DNA from: Bacillota bacterium
GTDB taxonomy: Bacteria; Bacillota; Clostridia; Acetivibrionales; DSM-1351
Reading direction: 5' to 3'
NCBI GenBank assembly: GCA_023397905.1
Contig: JAEWSZ010000008.1
Coordinates: 1-63,234 of the forward strand
DNA length: 63,234 nucleotides
In this document: positions 26,695 through 36,330 of the stretch, in pieces
How the letters are laid out: the number at the start of each line of letters is the position of its first letter
Position numbering within the stretch: the stretch's first letter is position 1
Translations under genes and position numbers: made by a program
Notes under the pieces: generated by a model
Databases searched by the model: none
What the model saw: the letters and a program-made list of their open reading frames with translations, nothing else
Told to the model about the DNA's origin: nothing

Positions 26695-27579
26695 TCAAAC
26701 TTCAGGCGCAGTATCCGGTACGCTTTCATCAGGCGCTGGAGCCTCTGGCTGCTTCTGGATATTTGCCACGCTGTACACAGACACATACAAGTCATCAAGA
26801 ACTGCTGAAACTTTGCCGCTTCCGTCAATTGTATAGCTCTTCAGAGTTGCCGTGACGGGAACCTTATAGCCCGTATCAGGGTCTTTGATCGTAATCTTGA
26901 CCTGCTTGCCTATATTGGATTCCAGATAATTCTTCATATAATTCGGGTCGGTCGATTGCGAACCTGTGATCTCCGACACAGTAACATCCACACCGTCCAT
27001 AACGGCATAATCCTCATCCAGGCCCTTCTGGATCGCCTTTACATTGCCGCTCAAATAAATGAAATCTGTGGTAGTCGGGTCGTAGACCGCGCCTTTAACC
27101 TTGTAGCCTATCAGATTTGTATAAGCAGCAATATTGGAGTTTGAGCCGTAGATGCCGTCATTTACCTCTGTCACCTTGTCTGCTTCTACATCCTGCCCGT
27201 TTATTACAAGATATGTTTTTCCGTTGTTCATTTTAACGGTGGAAACAAGACCTTTAACGGTTTTGACATCAAGTGACACCGGGTCTGTGAAATTTGCAGT
27301 GACATCCTTCCCTATCAGATTGAATGCCTGGGAATTTGTCAAAACGCCGTTCATGTTCTGCATCTGCTCCAGTGCGCTGAACTGTGCCATCTGGGCAATA
27401 AATTCCTTGTCATCCACAGGTTCCAGAGGATCCTGGTATCTGAGCTGTGTGACCAAAAGATTCAAAAAGTCGTTTTTCCCAAGATCTCCGCCGGTCTTTC
27501 TGGTGGATTTCTGTTTTTCATCGGTACTTGCAATTATCTGATCTATGGTCGGATTGTTTGAAACACTGTTTGTAGCCAT
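26695..27579 (-). CDS. flgD: Hook assembly (capping) protein FlgD
   Basis: A 294-residue protein started at ATG 27579 (GGAGGTGG 3-8 bases upstream). The conserved N terminus contains LGKNDFLNLLVTQLRYQDPL followed by EPVDDKEFIAQMAQFSALEQ, the FlgD signature. The C-terminal part, about 120 residues longer than the minimal form, ends in a Pro/Glu/Ala-rich tail (PEAPAPDESVPDTAPEV). It is exported and caps the growing hook. Confidence 0.95.
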   Translation of the reverse strand: MATNSVSNNPTIDQIIASTDEKQKSTRKTGGDLGKNDFLNLLVTQLRYQDPLEPVDDKEFIAQMAQFSALEQMQNMNGVLTNSQAFNLIGKDVTANFTDPVSLDVKTVKGLVSTVKMNNGKTYLVINGQDVEADKVTEVNDGIYGSNSNIAAYTNLIGYKVKGAVYDPTTTDFIYLSGNVKAIQKGLDEDYAVMDGVDVTVSEITGSQSTDPNYMKNYLESNIGKQVKITIKDPDTGYKVPVTATLKSYTIDGSGKVSAVLDDLYVSVYSVANIQKQPEAPAPDESVPDTAPEV

Positions 27580-27596
27580 TTGCCACCTCCTTATAA

Positions 27597-29198
27597 TCAA
27601 GCTGTGAGATTGATGGTATTTGATTCATAAGCATACTGGGCAAGTCTTTCAGGCAATGTATCCAGCGAATTGACGCCTACCCCTGAAATCTTTGTCTCAT
27701 TTCCGCCATATTTCAGCTTGTTTGCGGACCTGCCGTTTTTGCTTTCATATGAACCGGGCTGCTGGTATTCATTTTTCCTGTCATGCCCAACCTGGACACT
27801 GACACCGTCAATTGAAATACCCTGTTTCTGCAGTGAATCCTTGAGCTGCTGCATATTTGTCTCAATTATTTCCTTAACCTGCTGGTTTTCCGCAATAAAC
27901 TTGGCTGCCACTATGCCCTGCTCGGTCACTACCTTTAATTCCAGTTTCCCCAGGTGATCAGGTTTCAGCTGGATAACCATTTCTGATTTATCCTGGCCCA
28001 ATACCACCTTTGCCTGTTCGACTACCTGATTGATTATCTCTGAGCCTCTGGCCGGCTGCGGCATTGTAAAGGTCTGCTTGTCAACTGCAGTCTGACTGTT
28101 TGCCATACCGACCTTCAGATCAGCAAAAGCATTTAACTGCTGCTGCATGTTCTGGTCGTTTCCGGCTTCCGGCCTGACGGCTGCGGTTTTTACATCAGCC
28201 TGATTCGCGGTTTTCAAAGCATTTTCAACAGTATTGTCCTCACCTGCTTCTTTTGCCTTTGCGGCCTCCCTGCTCTTCAGCCTGTCGGCCTCCGGGTCGT
28301 TTTCAACGGCAGGAGTTTCTTCCGAAACCTGAACAGTATTAGCTGTCGAAGCATCCGCGGCCTTTATATCAGGAGCCTCTTCTGTCTTGACATTAATTCT
28401 GTTCTGCGCCTGTGCTTTCATTGCGGCAATAACTTTTGACACCTCTGAAGCTATTGAATTTGAATCCGACTTCCCATTCTGTATCAAAGCGTCAATTTTT
28501 GCTTTGATATCATCTGAAAGCTTCTTAATATCAATATTTTCTTCATGAGGCTGAGAAACGCCTTCTACTTCCTGGTTTTTGCCACTGTCTTCAGGCAGCT
28601 CAACCGTGACCTTGCTGTCTGGATTTACCTGCTTGGATACTTCCTGAGCCAGTTTTATCAGGATTTCCTTCTGGGCATCATTCATTTCAAGATAATCCGC
28701 CAGCTTCTGCATGAAAACCATCAGCTTTTTGACATCCTTCAGATCTTCAACGGAAAATCCGAGCTCCTTGGCAAGATTAACCAGCTGTTCGGGCGACATT
28801 CCAAGCATTTGAGCCAATATATTCACCTGCTCGTCATACCCTTTTATATCGGCCGGATCGCTTTTGGGCTCATCCTTTACTTCCTTCGCCGCAGTATTGC
28901 CGGATGTCTTTTTTACCTGAGCCTGACCGGAACTTGCATTACGCGCGGCTTCGACCTCTTTGAAGGACGTGTATTTGGGTTTTGAGTCAATATCCTTGTC
29001 CTGAGAAGTTCTGACATCTTTTTTGGAAATGTCGTTACTGTCGGTGCGTTTTGTAATATTGTCCAGAGTCTTGTCAAAGACCGATTTAAAATCCGCACCG
29101 GCTGCCGGCTGGGAAACAGTCTTTGCTTTAAGGTCTGTTACAGTATTGTCACCGCTCTGGGAAAAGAGCATTTTTAATGTGTTATTATATGGAATCAT
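27597..29198 (-). CDS. fliK: Hook-length control protein FliK
   Basis: A 533-residue protein started at ATG 29198 (AAAGGAGGTG upstream); the frame is open to 29384, but 62 extra residues have no site. A long, polar, Ala/Lys/Glu-rich N-terminal ruler (about 1-390) is followed by the C-terminal globular domain (about 410-490) with VIQLKPDHLGKLELKVVTEQ and ETNMQQLKDSLQKQGI, the hallmark of FliK. It measures hook length and signals FlhB. Confidence 0.93.
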   Translation of the reverse strand: MIPYNNTLKMLFSQSGDNTVTDLKAKTVSQPAAGADFKSVFDKTLDNITKRTDSNDISKKDVRTSQDKDIDSKPKYTSFKEVEAARNASSGQAQVKKTSGNTAAKEVKDEPKSDPADIKGYDEQVNILAQMLGMSPEQLVNLAKELGFSVEDLKDVKKLMVFMQKLADYLEMNDAQKEILIKLAQEVSKQVNPDSKVTVELPEDSGKNQEVEGVSQPHEENIDIKKLSDDIKAKIDALIQNGKSDSNSIASEVSKVIAAMKAQAQNRINVKTEEAPDIKAADASTANTVQVSEETPAVENDPEADRLKSREAAKAKEAGEDNTVENALKTANQADVKTAAVRPEAGNDQNMQQQLNAFADLKVGMANSQTAVDKQTFTMPQPARGSEIINQVVEQAKVVLGQDKSEMVIQLKPDHLGKLELKVVTEQGIVAAKFIAENQQVKEIIETNMQQLKDSLQKQGISIDGVSVQVGHDRKNEYQQPGSYESKNGRSANKLKYGGNETKISGVGVNSLDTLPERLAQYAYESNTINLTA

Positions 29199-29310
29199 TT
29201 TTTCACCTCCTTTCATTAAAGTTTTTATGTAATGGGGCCATAACTGCCTGCCCCTGATTACCGCTATCCTGTTACCGCTTTTATTATCCGTCCTTTCTGC
29301 AAAGAACCGA

Positions 29311-30192
29311 TCATTTTGTGGAGTCGGCGGCAGCCTCTCCCACCTTATATACCTTTGCAAGCTCTTCGGATACCTTCGAGGCAAATTCGGGAGTCATCTC
29401 GGTCAATATGTCTCCTGAAGTATCTTTTTTCAGATTCTTCATGATTTCGATTATCAGAGTCATCTTTCCCGTGCCCATCTGTTCCAGAATGCCGGCTACC
29501 GCACCTGCGTCCATGGATTCATATATGGAAACATACTTCTTGACTTCCGCGCTCATCTTTTCATCAGTAAGAACTTTTTCATATAAATCCGAAGCTATTG
29601 CGGGATTGGTTTTTTCGAAATATTTTTTGTATTCCGCCGGATCGCCTTTCGCAATCACCGCTGAAAGATCGTCAAAATCCTTTTTTAAAGCCGCATTATC
29701 GGTCGTCAGCTGTTCTTTTTCCTTTTCCAGGGCATCTTTCTGCTGCTGCTGCAAAGATGAATTTGTATCTTTTGCGGATAACTGCTCATTCAGACTGTCC
29801 ACCTGGCTGGTAAGCTCCTCAATCTGTTTTTCCATTTCCCCATTATTGGCCTTGATCTCAGTGTATTTCTGCCTTACCTGCTCCTCAGTCATATTTTTTT
29901 CATCTTCGGGCTCGGGCTTTTTAGGAAGCGCCAGCTTCAACACAGGTATTTTTTCAATACTGTCTCCCATATTGTCGGCCATGCCGTTTACATTGTTTTT
30001 AACAGCCAGAAACATTATGCTTCCAATAATAAGCGCCACAAGTATGAGCGCCGTCAATATGGTAAGCACATAAAACAACGGGCTGTTTTTACGATCGCTG
30101 CTTTTTCCCGTGGCAGTATTTTTATCTTTTAAAATGTCTTTTACAGTTTCGCCAACAAGCGTATCATTAGTTTCCTTATTTTTATCGGCCAT
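29311..30192 (-). CDS. MotE-like protein: TM helix, coiled coil, MgtE_N domain
   Basis: A 293-residue protein. A cytoplasmic stretch (1-38), one membrane helix (about 40-65), a coiled coil (about 100-185; QIEELTSQVDSLNEQLSAKD) and a C-terminal MgtE-N-type helical repeat domain (about 190-285; YVSIYESMDAGAVAGILEQM). The order of domains matches the clostridial gene between fliJ and fliK and resembles the MotE family, which in proteobacteria chaperones MotC. It overlaps fliJ by 11 bp. Its target in this organism is unknown. Confidence 0.75.
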   Translation of the reverse strand: MADKNKETNDTLVGETVKDILKDKNTATGKSSDRKNSPLFYVLTILTALILVALIIGSIMFLAVKNNVNGMADNMGDSIEKIPVLKLALPKKPEPEDEKNMTEEQVRQKYTEIKANNGEMEKQIEELTSQVDSLNEQLSAKDTNSSLQQQQKDALEKEKEQLTTDNAALKKDFDDLSAVIAKGDPAEYKKYFEKTNPAIASDLYEKVLTDEKMSAEVKKYVSIYESMDAGAVAGILEQMGTGKMTLIIEIMKNLKKDTSGDILTEMTPEFASKVSEELAKVYKVGEAAADSTK

Positions 30193-30646
30193 TTTGCTCT
30201 CCTGAACCGTCTTTGAATTTAAAACTGTTTAATTCGTCTATTAAAAGTTGTTCTGACTTACCCTGTTCTTTCAAAAATTCCTCGTGCCTTTTTTCTCTCA
30301 ATTTTCCCAAAATTTTACGTTCCTGCATTGCCTTTACAAGTGCTTCTCTATTTATATCGACAACATTCTGAGCATTATTTACATTTTCTTTCTGATATGC
30401 TATTTTATTCTTCATTGAAGCAAAAAAACTGTTATAATTTTTTATTTTATATACCTCAATGCCGCCCTTGTCCACCTCTGCATTCAAATTGCTCATGGAC
30501 TCTTCCCTCTGATCCTTGAGCCTTTCAAGGTGGCTGACCTCGTGGTCTAGCTTTCTTGCTGCATGTGCAAGATTATTTTTTGCATTGTCTTCCAACTGTG
30601 TTCTCAGTTTGAGAACGGATTCAAGCCTAAAACCGAACTTACCCAT
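30182..30646 (-). CDS. fliJ: Flagellar export chaperone FliJ
   Basis: A 154-residue, almost wholly alpha-helical coiled-coil protein opening GKFGFRLESVLKLRTQLEDN, typical of FliJ. It stimulates FlhA and sits in the FliI hexamer centre. The high Lys/Glu content and position after fliI support the call. No odd features. Confidence 0.92.
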   Translation of the reverse strand: MGKFGFRLESVLKLRTQLEDNAKNNLAHAARKLDHEVSHLERLKDQREESMSNLNAEVDKGGIEVYKIKNYNSFFASMKNKIAYQKENVNNAQNVVDINREALVKAMQERKILGKLREKRHEEFLKEQGKSEQLLIDELNSFKFKDGSGEQNGR

Positions 30647-30666
30647 TCAGCCTCCACCCTTCCCCA

Positions 30667-31971
30667 CTATTTAAGCAATTCCAATATGCTCTCATGCACT
30701 TCTTCAAAATCCACCTTCAGATCTGTTTCCTGCTGCAGAAAAGCCGTTATGCCGTCATTGTTTTCAATGGCATAATCTATCTTTTCATTGCTTCCTTTTA
30801 CATAGGCCCCTATGTTTATCAAATCTTCGGCATCTCTGTATACGGCCATCGTCTTCTTTATCTCCGACGCACACTTTTTGTGGTCTTCATCGATAATATC
30901 GCCCATTACCCTGCTGACGCTTGCCAGCACATCTATTGAAGGATAGTGGTTTTTATTTGCCAGCGCCCTCGATAACACAATATGCCCGTCCAGTATTCCT
31001 CTGGCCGTATCGGTGACCGGTTCGGTCAAGTCATCTCCGTCAACCAGTACCGTGTATAATCCTGTTATGGAACCCTTCTCATCTGTTCCCGCCCTCTCCA
31101 GCAGCTTCGGAAATACCGAAAATACTGAAGGGGTATATCCACGGGACACCGGAGGTTCACCAATGGATAGTCCCACTTCTCTTTGAGCCATGGCATACCT
31201 CGTAAGTGAATCCATCAATAGCAGCACATCTTTTCCCCTGTCCCTGAAATACTCGGCAATGGCCGTGGCAACCATGGCTCCTTTCAGCCTTATCAGAGCC
31301 GGCTGGTCGGATGTGGCCACTACAACTATGGATCTGGCAAGACCTTCGTCAGTCAGGTCCCTTTCAAGGAACTCCCGTACTTCTCTGCCGCGTTCTCCTA
31401 TCAATGCTATTACATTGATATCGGCCTTGGTGTTCCTTGCGATCATGCCCAGCAGGGTACTTTTTCCAACGCCGCTCCCCGCAAATATTCCCGCCCTCTG
31501 GCCCTTGCCTATGGTCAGCAAACCATCAATGGCTCGTACCCCCAGAGGAAGCGGGTCTGAAATCCTCGTCCTGGTCAGTGGATTGGGGGGTTTGTTGTCC
31601 GTTCTATAATATATTTTTGTATTTAAGGGACCCTTGTCATCTATCGGCCTTCCCAGGCCGTCCAGAACTCTGCCTATCAGTTCAGGTCCCACAGCTACCT
31701 TGAGTGTATCCCCATTTGCTGTTACAGTGCATCCGGGCCCTATTCCCGTCATTTCCCCCAGGGGCATCAAAAGCACCTTTTCATCCTTAAACCCAACCAC
31801 TTCCGCCTTAAGCGGTCCGCCTCTGGAGACATGTATACTGCACAAATCTCCAATGCTGGCCTGTGGTCCGTCAGCCTCGATTGTAAGACCCACTACCTTT
31901 GAAACCCTACCTATGTAATCAATGTAATCATTATTATCCAGCACATCACGGTATTTCTTCAGGTCTATCAC
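30667..31971 (-). CDS. fliI: Flagellum-specific ATPase FliI
   Basis: A 434-residue F1-like ATPase. Walker A: GIFAGSGVGKSTLLGMIARN; Walker B in DVLLLMDSLTRYAMAQREV; catalytic Glu in IALIGERGREVREF. It unfolds and feeds export substrates. The start is GTG 31971, with GGAGGT 9 bases upstream. The C-terminal segment (about 370-434) carries the FliJ/FlhA-contact helices. Confidence 0.97.
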   Translation of the reverse strand: MIDLKKYRDVLDNNDYIDYIGRVSKVVGLTIEADGPQASIGDLCSIHVSRGGPLKAEVVGFKDEKVLLMPLGEMTGIGPGCTVTANGDTLKVAVGPELIGRVLDGLGRPIDDKGPLNTKIYYRTDNKPPNPLTRTRISDPLPLGVRAIDGLLTIGKGQRAGIFAGSGVGKSTLLGMIARNTKADINVIALIGERGREVREFLERDLTDEGLARSIVVVATSDQPALIRLKGAMVATAIAEYFRDRGKDVLLLMDSLTRYAMAQREVGLSIGEPPVSRGYTPSVFSVFPKLLERAGTDEKGSITGLYTVLVDGDDLTEPVTDTARGILDGHIVLSRALANKNHYPSIDVLASVSRVMGDIIDEDHKKCASEIKKTMAVYRDAEDLINIGAYVKGSNEKIDYAIENNDGITAFLQQETDLKVDFEEVHESILELLK

Positions 31972-32034
31972 AAAATCCCGACCTCCAGATGAATGTTTTC
32001 CATTATATATAAATCAAGGTACACTAATGCGTAC

Positions 32035-32817
32035 CTAACTCACTTCTTCTGTCAAAATTGCCTCAAAGTCGTTTTCTATTTTATCAAGCTTGGTATATGC
32101 GCTTGCGTCGATGCTGCCAAAAGGCGTATCTATAACACAACCGCCTTCCTTTAAAGACATATCCTTCTTGATTTCAATATTTTCCGATCTTTCAAGCATA
32201 GACATCAGCACTTCTTTATTTTCATTTACATAATCATAATCCTGTTCGGAAAGCTTTAAAACTGCTTTATGATCTTTAGAGCATTTTTCAAAAGCCTCCT
32301 GAACAAGAAGAAGCACATTTTCCTTGCATTCCAGTTCCTTGCTTATCACCTTTCTGGCAATGTCCAGAATCGTACCCACAACATCCGCTTCCGCCGAGTC
32401 CAATATCTTTTTGTAATCCACCCCGGCCTGTTCCTTTATGTCGGCAGCTTCCTCAAGCAGACTTTCATACTCTTGCCTGGCCTGGTCCAAACCGGTGTTA
32501 TAGCCTTCCTCTTTGGCCTCCTCCAACGCTTTGGCCTTGAGTTCATCGACTTCGGCAACCGCTTTGCTGAATGTTTCCCTGGCTTCTAAAAGCGCTTCCT
32601 TTATAATGAGGTCGGCTTCAACCTTCGCCTTCTCGACTATTTCCATTCCAAGGGCTTCATAGTCTATTTTTTCCGGCTCGGCGTCTTCATCCTCGACAGC
32701 ATCAAATTTCACATTGAAATTATTGATCCTGGGAGGCTGATATGTCACAGGAGACTTTATCATAAACGGAATGCCTACATTTATCTGATTATTTTTAAAA
32801 ATCTTGTTATTAGACAA
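32035..32817 (-). CDS. fliH: Flagellar assembly protein FliH
   Basis: A 260-residue protein with a central long coiled coil rich in Glu/Ala/Lys (about 50-150) and a C-terminal V-ATPase-E-like domain (about 155-255; SAEADVVGTILDIARKVISK). It holds FliI at the C-ring. The likely start is TTG 32817 (AGGAG 9 bases upstream, inside the fliG end, 8-bp overlap); no nearby ATG has a site. Confidence 0.9.
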   Translation of the reverse strand: MSNNKIFKNNQINVGIPFMIKSPVTYQPPRINNFNVKFDAVEDEDAEPEKIDYEALGMEIVEKAKVEADLIIKEALLEARETFSKAVAEVDELKAKALEEAKEEGYNTGLDQARQEYESLLEEAADIKEQAGVDYKKILDSAEADVVGTILDIARKVISKELECKENVLLLVQEAFEKCSKDHKAVLKLSEQDYDYVNENKEVLMSMLERSENIEIKKDMSLKEGGCVIDTPFGSIDASAYTKLDKIENDFEAILTEEVS

Positions 32818-33829
32818 TTATTTCATCTCCTCCGCCTCTGGAAATAACTATCTCACCCGCATCTTCCAACTTGCGGATAATATTTACGATCTTCTGCTGC
32901 GCTTCTTCTACATCTTTAAGCCTGACAGGTCCCATAAATTCAAGGTCTTCCTTGATCATCTCACTCAAACGCTTGGACATATTGGCAAAAATGAGCTTCT
33001 GCACATCGTCAGTGGCGCCTTTAAGAGCAACTGCAAGCTGATTGTTGTCGACTTCTCTGAGGAATCTTTGAATAGATCTGCCATCCAGAGTGAGTATATC
33101 TTCGAATACGAACATTCTTCTCTTGATTTCTTCTGCCAGATCCGTATCCTCAATTTCCAGTGTTTCCATAATGAACTTCTCAGTACCTCTGTCAACCGAG
33201 TTCAAAATATCAACAATGGACTGCACGCCTCCGGCGGCGGTATAGTCTTCCGTCACCAGCGAGGAAAGCTTTTTCTCCAGTATACGCTCTACTTCCTTTA
33301 TTACATCCGGAGAAGTTCTGTCCATGGTCGCAACTCTTCTTGCAACATCGGCCTGTTTGTCCTGCGGCAAAGCCGAAAGGACCACGGAGGCCTGATGAGG
33401 CTTCAGATAAGCAAGTATCAGAGCTATCGTCTGCGGATGCTCGCCCTGAATAAAGTTCAATAGCTGCGAAGGGTCTGTCTTTCTGACAAAATCAAATGGC
33501 CTGACCTGTAAGGATACTGTCAGCTTATTTATGATGTCGACAGCCTTTTGGGTTCCCAGAGCTTTTTCAAGAATGTCCTTTGCATAACCTATACCGCCTT
33601 CGGCAATGTACTCCTGTGCAAGACAAATCTGGTAAAACTCTTCTAAAATCCGCTCTTTCTCATCTGGAGTAACTGCTCTGATATTGGCTATTTCCAGTGT
33701 AAGCTGTTCGATTTCATCCTCTTTTAAATGCTTAAATATTTCGGCAGATTTTTCAGGTCCCAATGAAATAAGCAGCATTGCGGCCTTTTCCTTGCCGGTA
33801 TATTCCGTCTTCGTACCAGTTCTCGCCAA
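32810..33829 (-). CDS. fliG: Flagellar motor switch protein FliG
   Basis: A 339-residue torque-generating rotor protein. The N domain contains YTGKEKAAMLLISLGPEKSA; the middle has EHPQTIALILAYLKPHQASV (EHPQ motif); the C-terminal has IQRFLREVDNNQLAVALKGA. Charged residues of the stator interface are present. The start is TTG 33829 with GGGGTGAG upstream. Confidence 0.97.
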   Translation of the reverse strand: MARTGTKTEYTGKEKAAMLLISLGPEKSAEIFKHLKEDEIEQLTLEIANIRAVTPDEKERILEEFYQICLAQEYIAEGGIGYAKDILEKALGTQKAVDIINKLTVSLQVRPFDFVRKTDPSQLLNFIQGEHPQTIALILAYLKPHQASVVLSALPQDKQADVARRVATMDRTSPDVIKEVERILEKKLSSLVTEDYTAAGGVQSIVDILNSVDRGTEKFIMETLEIEDTDLAEEIKRRMFVFEDILTLDGRSIQRFLREVDNNQLAVALKGATDDVQKLIFANMSKRLSEMIKEDLEFMGPVRLKDVEEAQQKIVNIIRKLEDAGEIVISRGGGDEIIV

Positions 33830-33861
33830 GTTCTCACCCCACTAAAAATGACTCTACCACA

Positions 33862-35436
33862 TTATTCATAATCATCGGTCAGCCAATTACGAAGTAATTG
33901 AGCAACTGCATCCGGTTTTTGCTTAACAAATTTCTCCAACTGCTTCTTGACTTCGGATCTCTCCTCGATATCTATCTCAGGAACAGGGTCCTGCTTAATA
34001 TCAGTGATGTATTTAGGCGGTATTACCAAGTCCTCTGCACCTGCCAGCACGGGTTCAAGCTCTTTCTTCTTACGCGGCAATGCCACAATGGCCAGAACAA
34101 CCAGCATTATCAGCAGCAGTGCAGGTAAGCCGTAAGTAGAAACCAGATTCTGAATTATTTCAGATACGGTCGGAACCTTCTGAGCCGGCGGCTGGACCTG
34201 CAGCTTTGTAACAGCTATGTTTTCAACAGGAATACCGGTAGCCTTGCTGGCAAGATTCTGCACTTCCAAAACCATGGCGTCAGTCAGCTTTGAATCGTCA
34301 GGAACACGGCTACCATAAAGTAATGTAATGGCAGCAGTAGTTCTCTCAGGAATGACTTCTCCCAGAGACTTTTCACTTTGACTGGCCTTTTCGTTGTAGG
34401 CAAAATTTTCTGTAACATCAGAAGATTTGTATGACTTTGCATCTGTGGATCCCATAGGATAGGAAGGTGTATTTCCGGGATTGGAGTTTACGCCGGGCGC
34501 TCCTCCTACATCCCCGTTCTGCAGGTCCTCTTTCTTTTCCTGTCTGCTGACTATTGCCCCTGCATCCATTCCATCGGGATTTGTAATTTCTTTAGAAGAT
34601 TGTGTCAACGTATCAAAATCAAGAACAGGATTAACCACCACCTTGGCGGCGTCAAAACTGTCAAATAACTGATCGTTCAACACATCTCTGAGATTCTTTT
34701 CAAGATCGCTTTTGACTTTCTTTTTTAAATCATATTGTGTTGCGGTTTTATTAATGCCTGAATCGGATTCTTCCTCATTCAGTATGTTTCCTTTTTCATC
34801 CACAACTGTCACATTTAACGGATCAAGCCCTTCTACACTGCTTGCAACTATTTTGACTATGCTTTGTGCCTGTGCTGAGGTTATATCCCCGTTTTTGGTG
34901 ATAACAACCGAAGCCTTTGCATCCTTATTATCCGTATTGTCAATGAATAATGTGGATTCCGGTCTTGTTATGGTAACGCTTGCATCCTTAACGTTCTGAA
35001 TAAGCTTTAACTGCCTTGCTATATCCGACTCATCAAGCTGCTGCCATATGTGTTTTTTATCACTTTCGGTAGTGTTGATCTGGATACTGCTCAGAGCGTC
35101 CGCAAAGGTCAGTCCGTTTTTTGGATAGCCTGCTGAAACCAGTTCGAAGTGCGCGGCATCACTGTCTTTGACATTTACTATAATACCCGACTTGTCATCT
35201 GTCAGCTTATGAGAAATACCTTTTTCAGTCAAGATTTTCTGCATAGCGGCAACATCTTCCGTGGAAGCGTTTTCAATAACCGTAGTATATGTAGGCCTGG
35301 TCAGAAAAAACAACCCTAACCCAACAGCCACAACTACTATTCCCGATATTACATAAATTCTTATTTTCTGGGATTTGTCCAATCCCTTCCAAAATTCAAG
35401 TATTGGTTTGAGTATTCGAGATAAAAATTCCGGCAA
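33862..35436 (-). CDS. fliF: Flagellar MS-ring protein FliF
   Basis: A 524-residue protein with membrane helices near residues 25-45 and 440-460. Ring-building motifs lie in the periplasmic-equivalent domain (LTFADALSSIQI, RQLKLIQNVKDASVTITRPE) and the FliG-binding C terminus (DAVAQLLRNWLTDD). The start chosen is TTG 35436, with GAGGTGG 5 bases upstream; the in-frame GTG 35445 lies within that site. Confidence 0.96.
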   Translation of the reverse strand: MPEFLSRILKPILEFWKGLDKSQKIRIYVISGIVVVAVGLGLFFLTRPTYTTVIENASTEDVAAMQKILTEKGISHKLTDDKSGIIVNVKDSDAAHFELVSAGYPKNGLTFADALSSIQINTTESDKKHIWQQLDESDIARQLKLIQNVKDASVTITRPESTLFIDNTDNKDAKASVVITKNGDITSAQAQSIVKIVASSVEGLDPLNVTVVDEKGNILNEEESDSGINKTATQYDLKKKVKSDLEKNLRDVLNDQLFDSFDAAKVVVNPVLDFDTLTQSSKEITNPDGMDAGAIVSRQEKKEDLQNGDVGGAPGVNSNPGNTPSYPMGSTDAKSYKSSDVTENFAYNEKASQSEKSLGEVIPERTTAAITLLYGSRVPDDSKLTDAMVLEVQNLASKATGIPVENIAVTKLQVQPPAQKVPTVSEIIQNLVSTYGLPALLLIMLVVLAIVALPRKKKELEPVLAGAEDLVIPPKYITDIKQDPVPEIDIEERSEVKKQLEKFVKQKPDAVAQLLRNWLTDDYE

Positions 35437-35561
35437 AACTACCACCTCGATATAAAAATTTTTCTTTTGTGCATTTGATTTAAAGCCAGTAAGTTTTTTT
35501 CCTTAATACTTACTTAATCAATAAAATATTTTTTTATTTTATTAATGTATAAGCATTTATC

Positions 35562-35870
35562 CTATATTTGCATTCTCATGATTTCAGAATACGCATCAAG
35601 TATTTTATTTCTGATCTGCATTGTGAATTGCAATGCACCAGTAGCCTTTTCACCGGCAATTAAAACGTCTGCAATATTGTCTGTCTTCCCTAACGCAAAA
35701 TCTTCCTTTAACTGATCCGACTGATTCTCAAGATCGGTTACTTTCATAAGGGCCGAATTCAGGTACTCGCCAAAGCTCACCTCAGGTGACTTCGGCTCTT
35801 CGGCAATATTACTCAAACCGACACTTTTTGGCATTAACTGTTTTACTTCTGAAATACTGTCAAGCAACAT
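35562..35870 (-). CDS. fliE: Hook-basal body protein FliE
   Basis: A 102-residue helical protein. The C-terminal ATGALQFTMQIRNKILDAYS and EIMRMQI are typical FliE. It joins the MS ring to the rod. GGGAGG lies before ATG 35870. The fliE-fliF gap of 125 bp is the largest of the early operon. Confidence 0.95.
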   Translation of the reverse strand: MLLDSISEVKQLMPKSVGLSNIAEEPKSPEVSFGEYLNSALMKVTDLENQSDQLKEDFALGKTDNIADVLIAGEKATGALQFTMQIRNKILDAYSEIMRMQI

Positions 35871-35884
35871 CTGAAACCTCCCGA

Positions 35885-36328
35885 TTACTTACCGATTTCC
35901 AGAGCCTTTAAAGCCATGGACTTGGTAGCGTTTATTGAAGTAACATTCGCTTCGTATGACCTTGTGGCAGATATCATATTAACCATTTCAGTAACGATAT
36001 CCACATTTGGCATACTGACATAGCCATCCGCATCCGCATCCGGATGTCCCGGATCATAGACCTTCTTAAATTCCGACGGATCCTCGGCTATCTTGCTGAC
36101 ACGGACGCCCTGTCCGCCGTATAATTTGCTGCTGGCATCCGAAAGTGCAGAAGCAAATGAATCCGAACCTTCACGCTCTTCGAAGATTACCTCTCTTCTT
36201 CTGTACGGCGTGCCGTCCTCTGTTCTTGTAGTATTGACGTTAGCAATATTTTGAGAAATAGTATCCATCCTGAGCCTCTGAGCCGTCAGCCCTGAAGCGC
36301 CGATATCAAGTGCACTGAAGAACCCCAT
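35885..36328 (-). CDS. flgC: Proximal rod protein FlgC
   Basis: A 147-residue rod protein. It shows the N-terminal rod motif (LDIGASGLTAQRLRMDTISQ followed by NIANVNTTR), central VYDPGHPDADADGYVSMPNV, and the C-terminal helix MVNMISATRSYEANVTSINA. It starts 2 bp after the flgB stop. Confidence 0.97.
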   Translation of the reverse strand: MGFFSALDIGASGLTAQRLRMDTISQNIANVNTTRTEDGTPYRRREVIFEEREGSDSFASALSDASSKLYGGQGVRVSKIAEDPSEFKKVYDPGHPDADADGYVSMPNVDIVTEMVNMISATRSYEANVTSINATKSMALKALEIGK

Positions 36329-36330
36329 TA

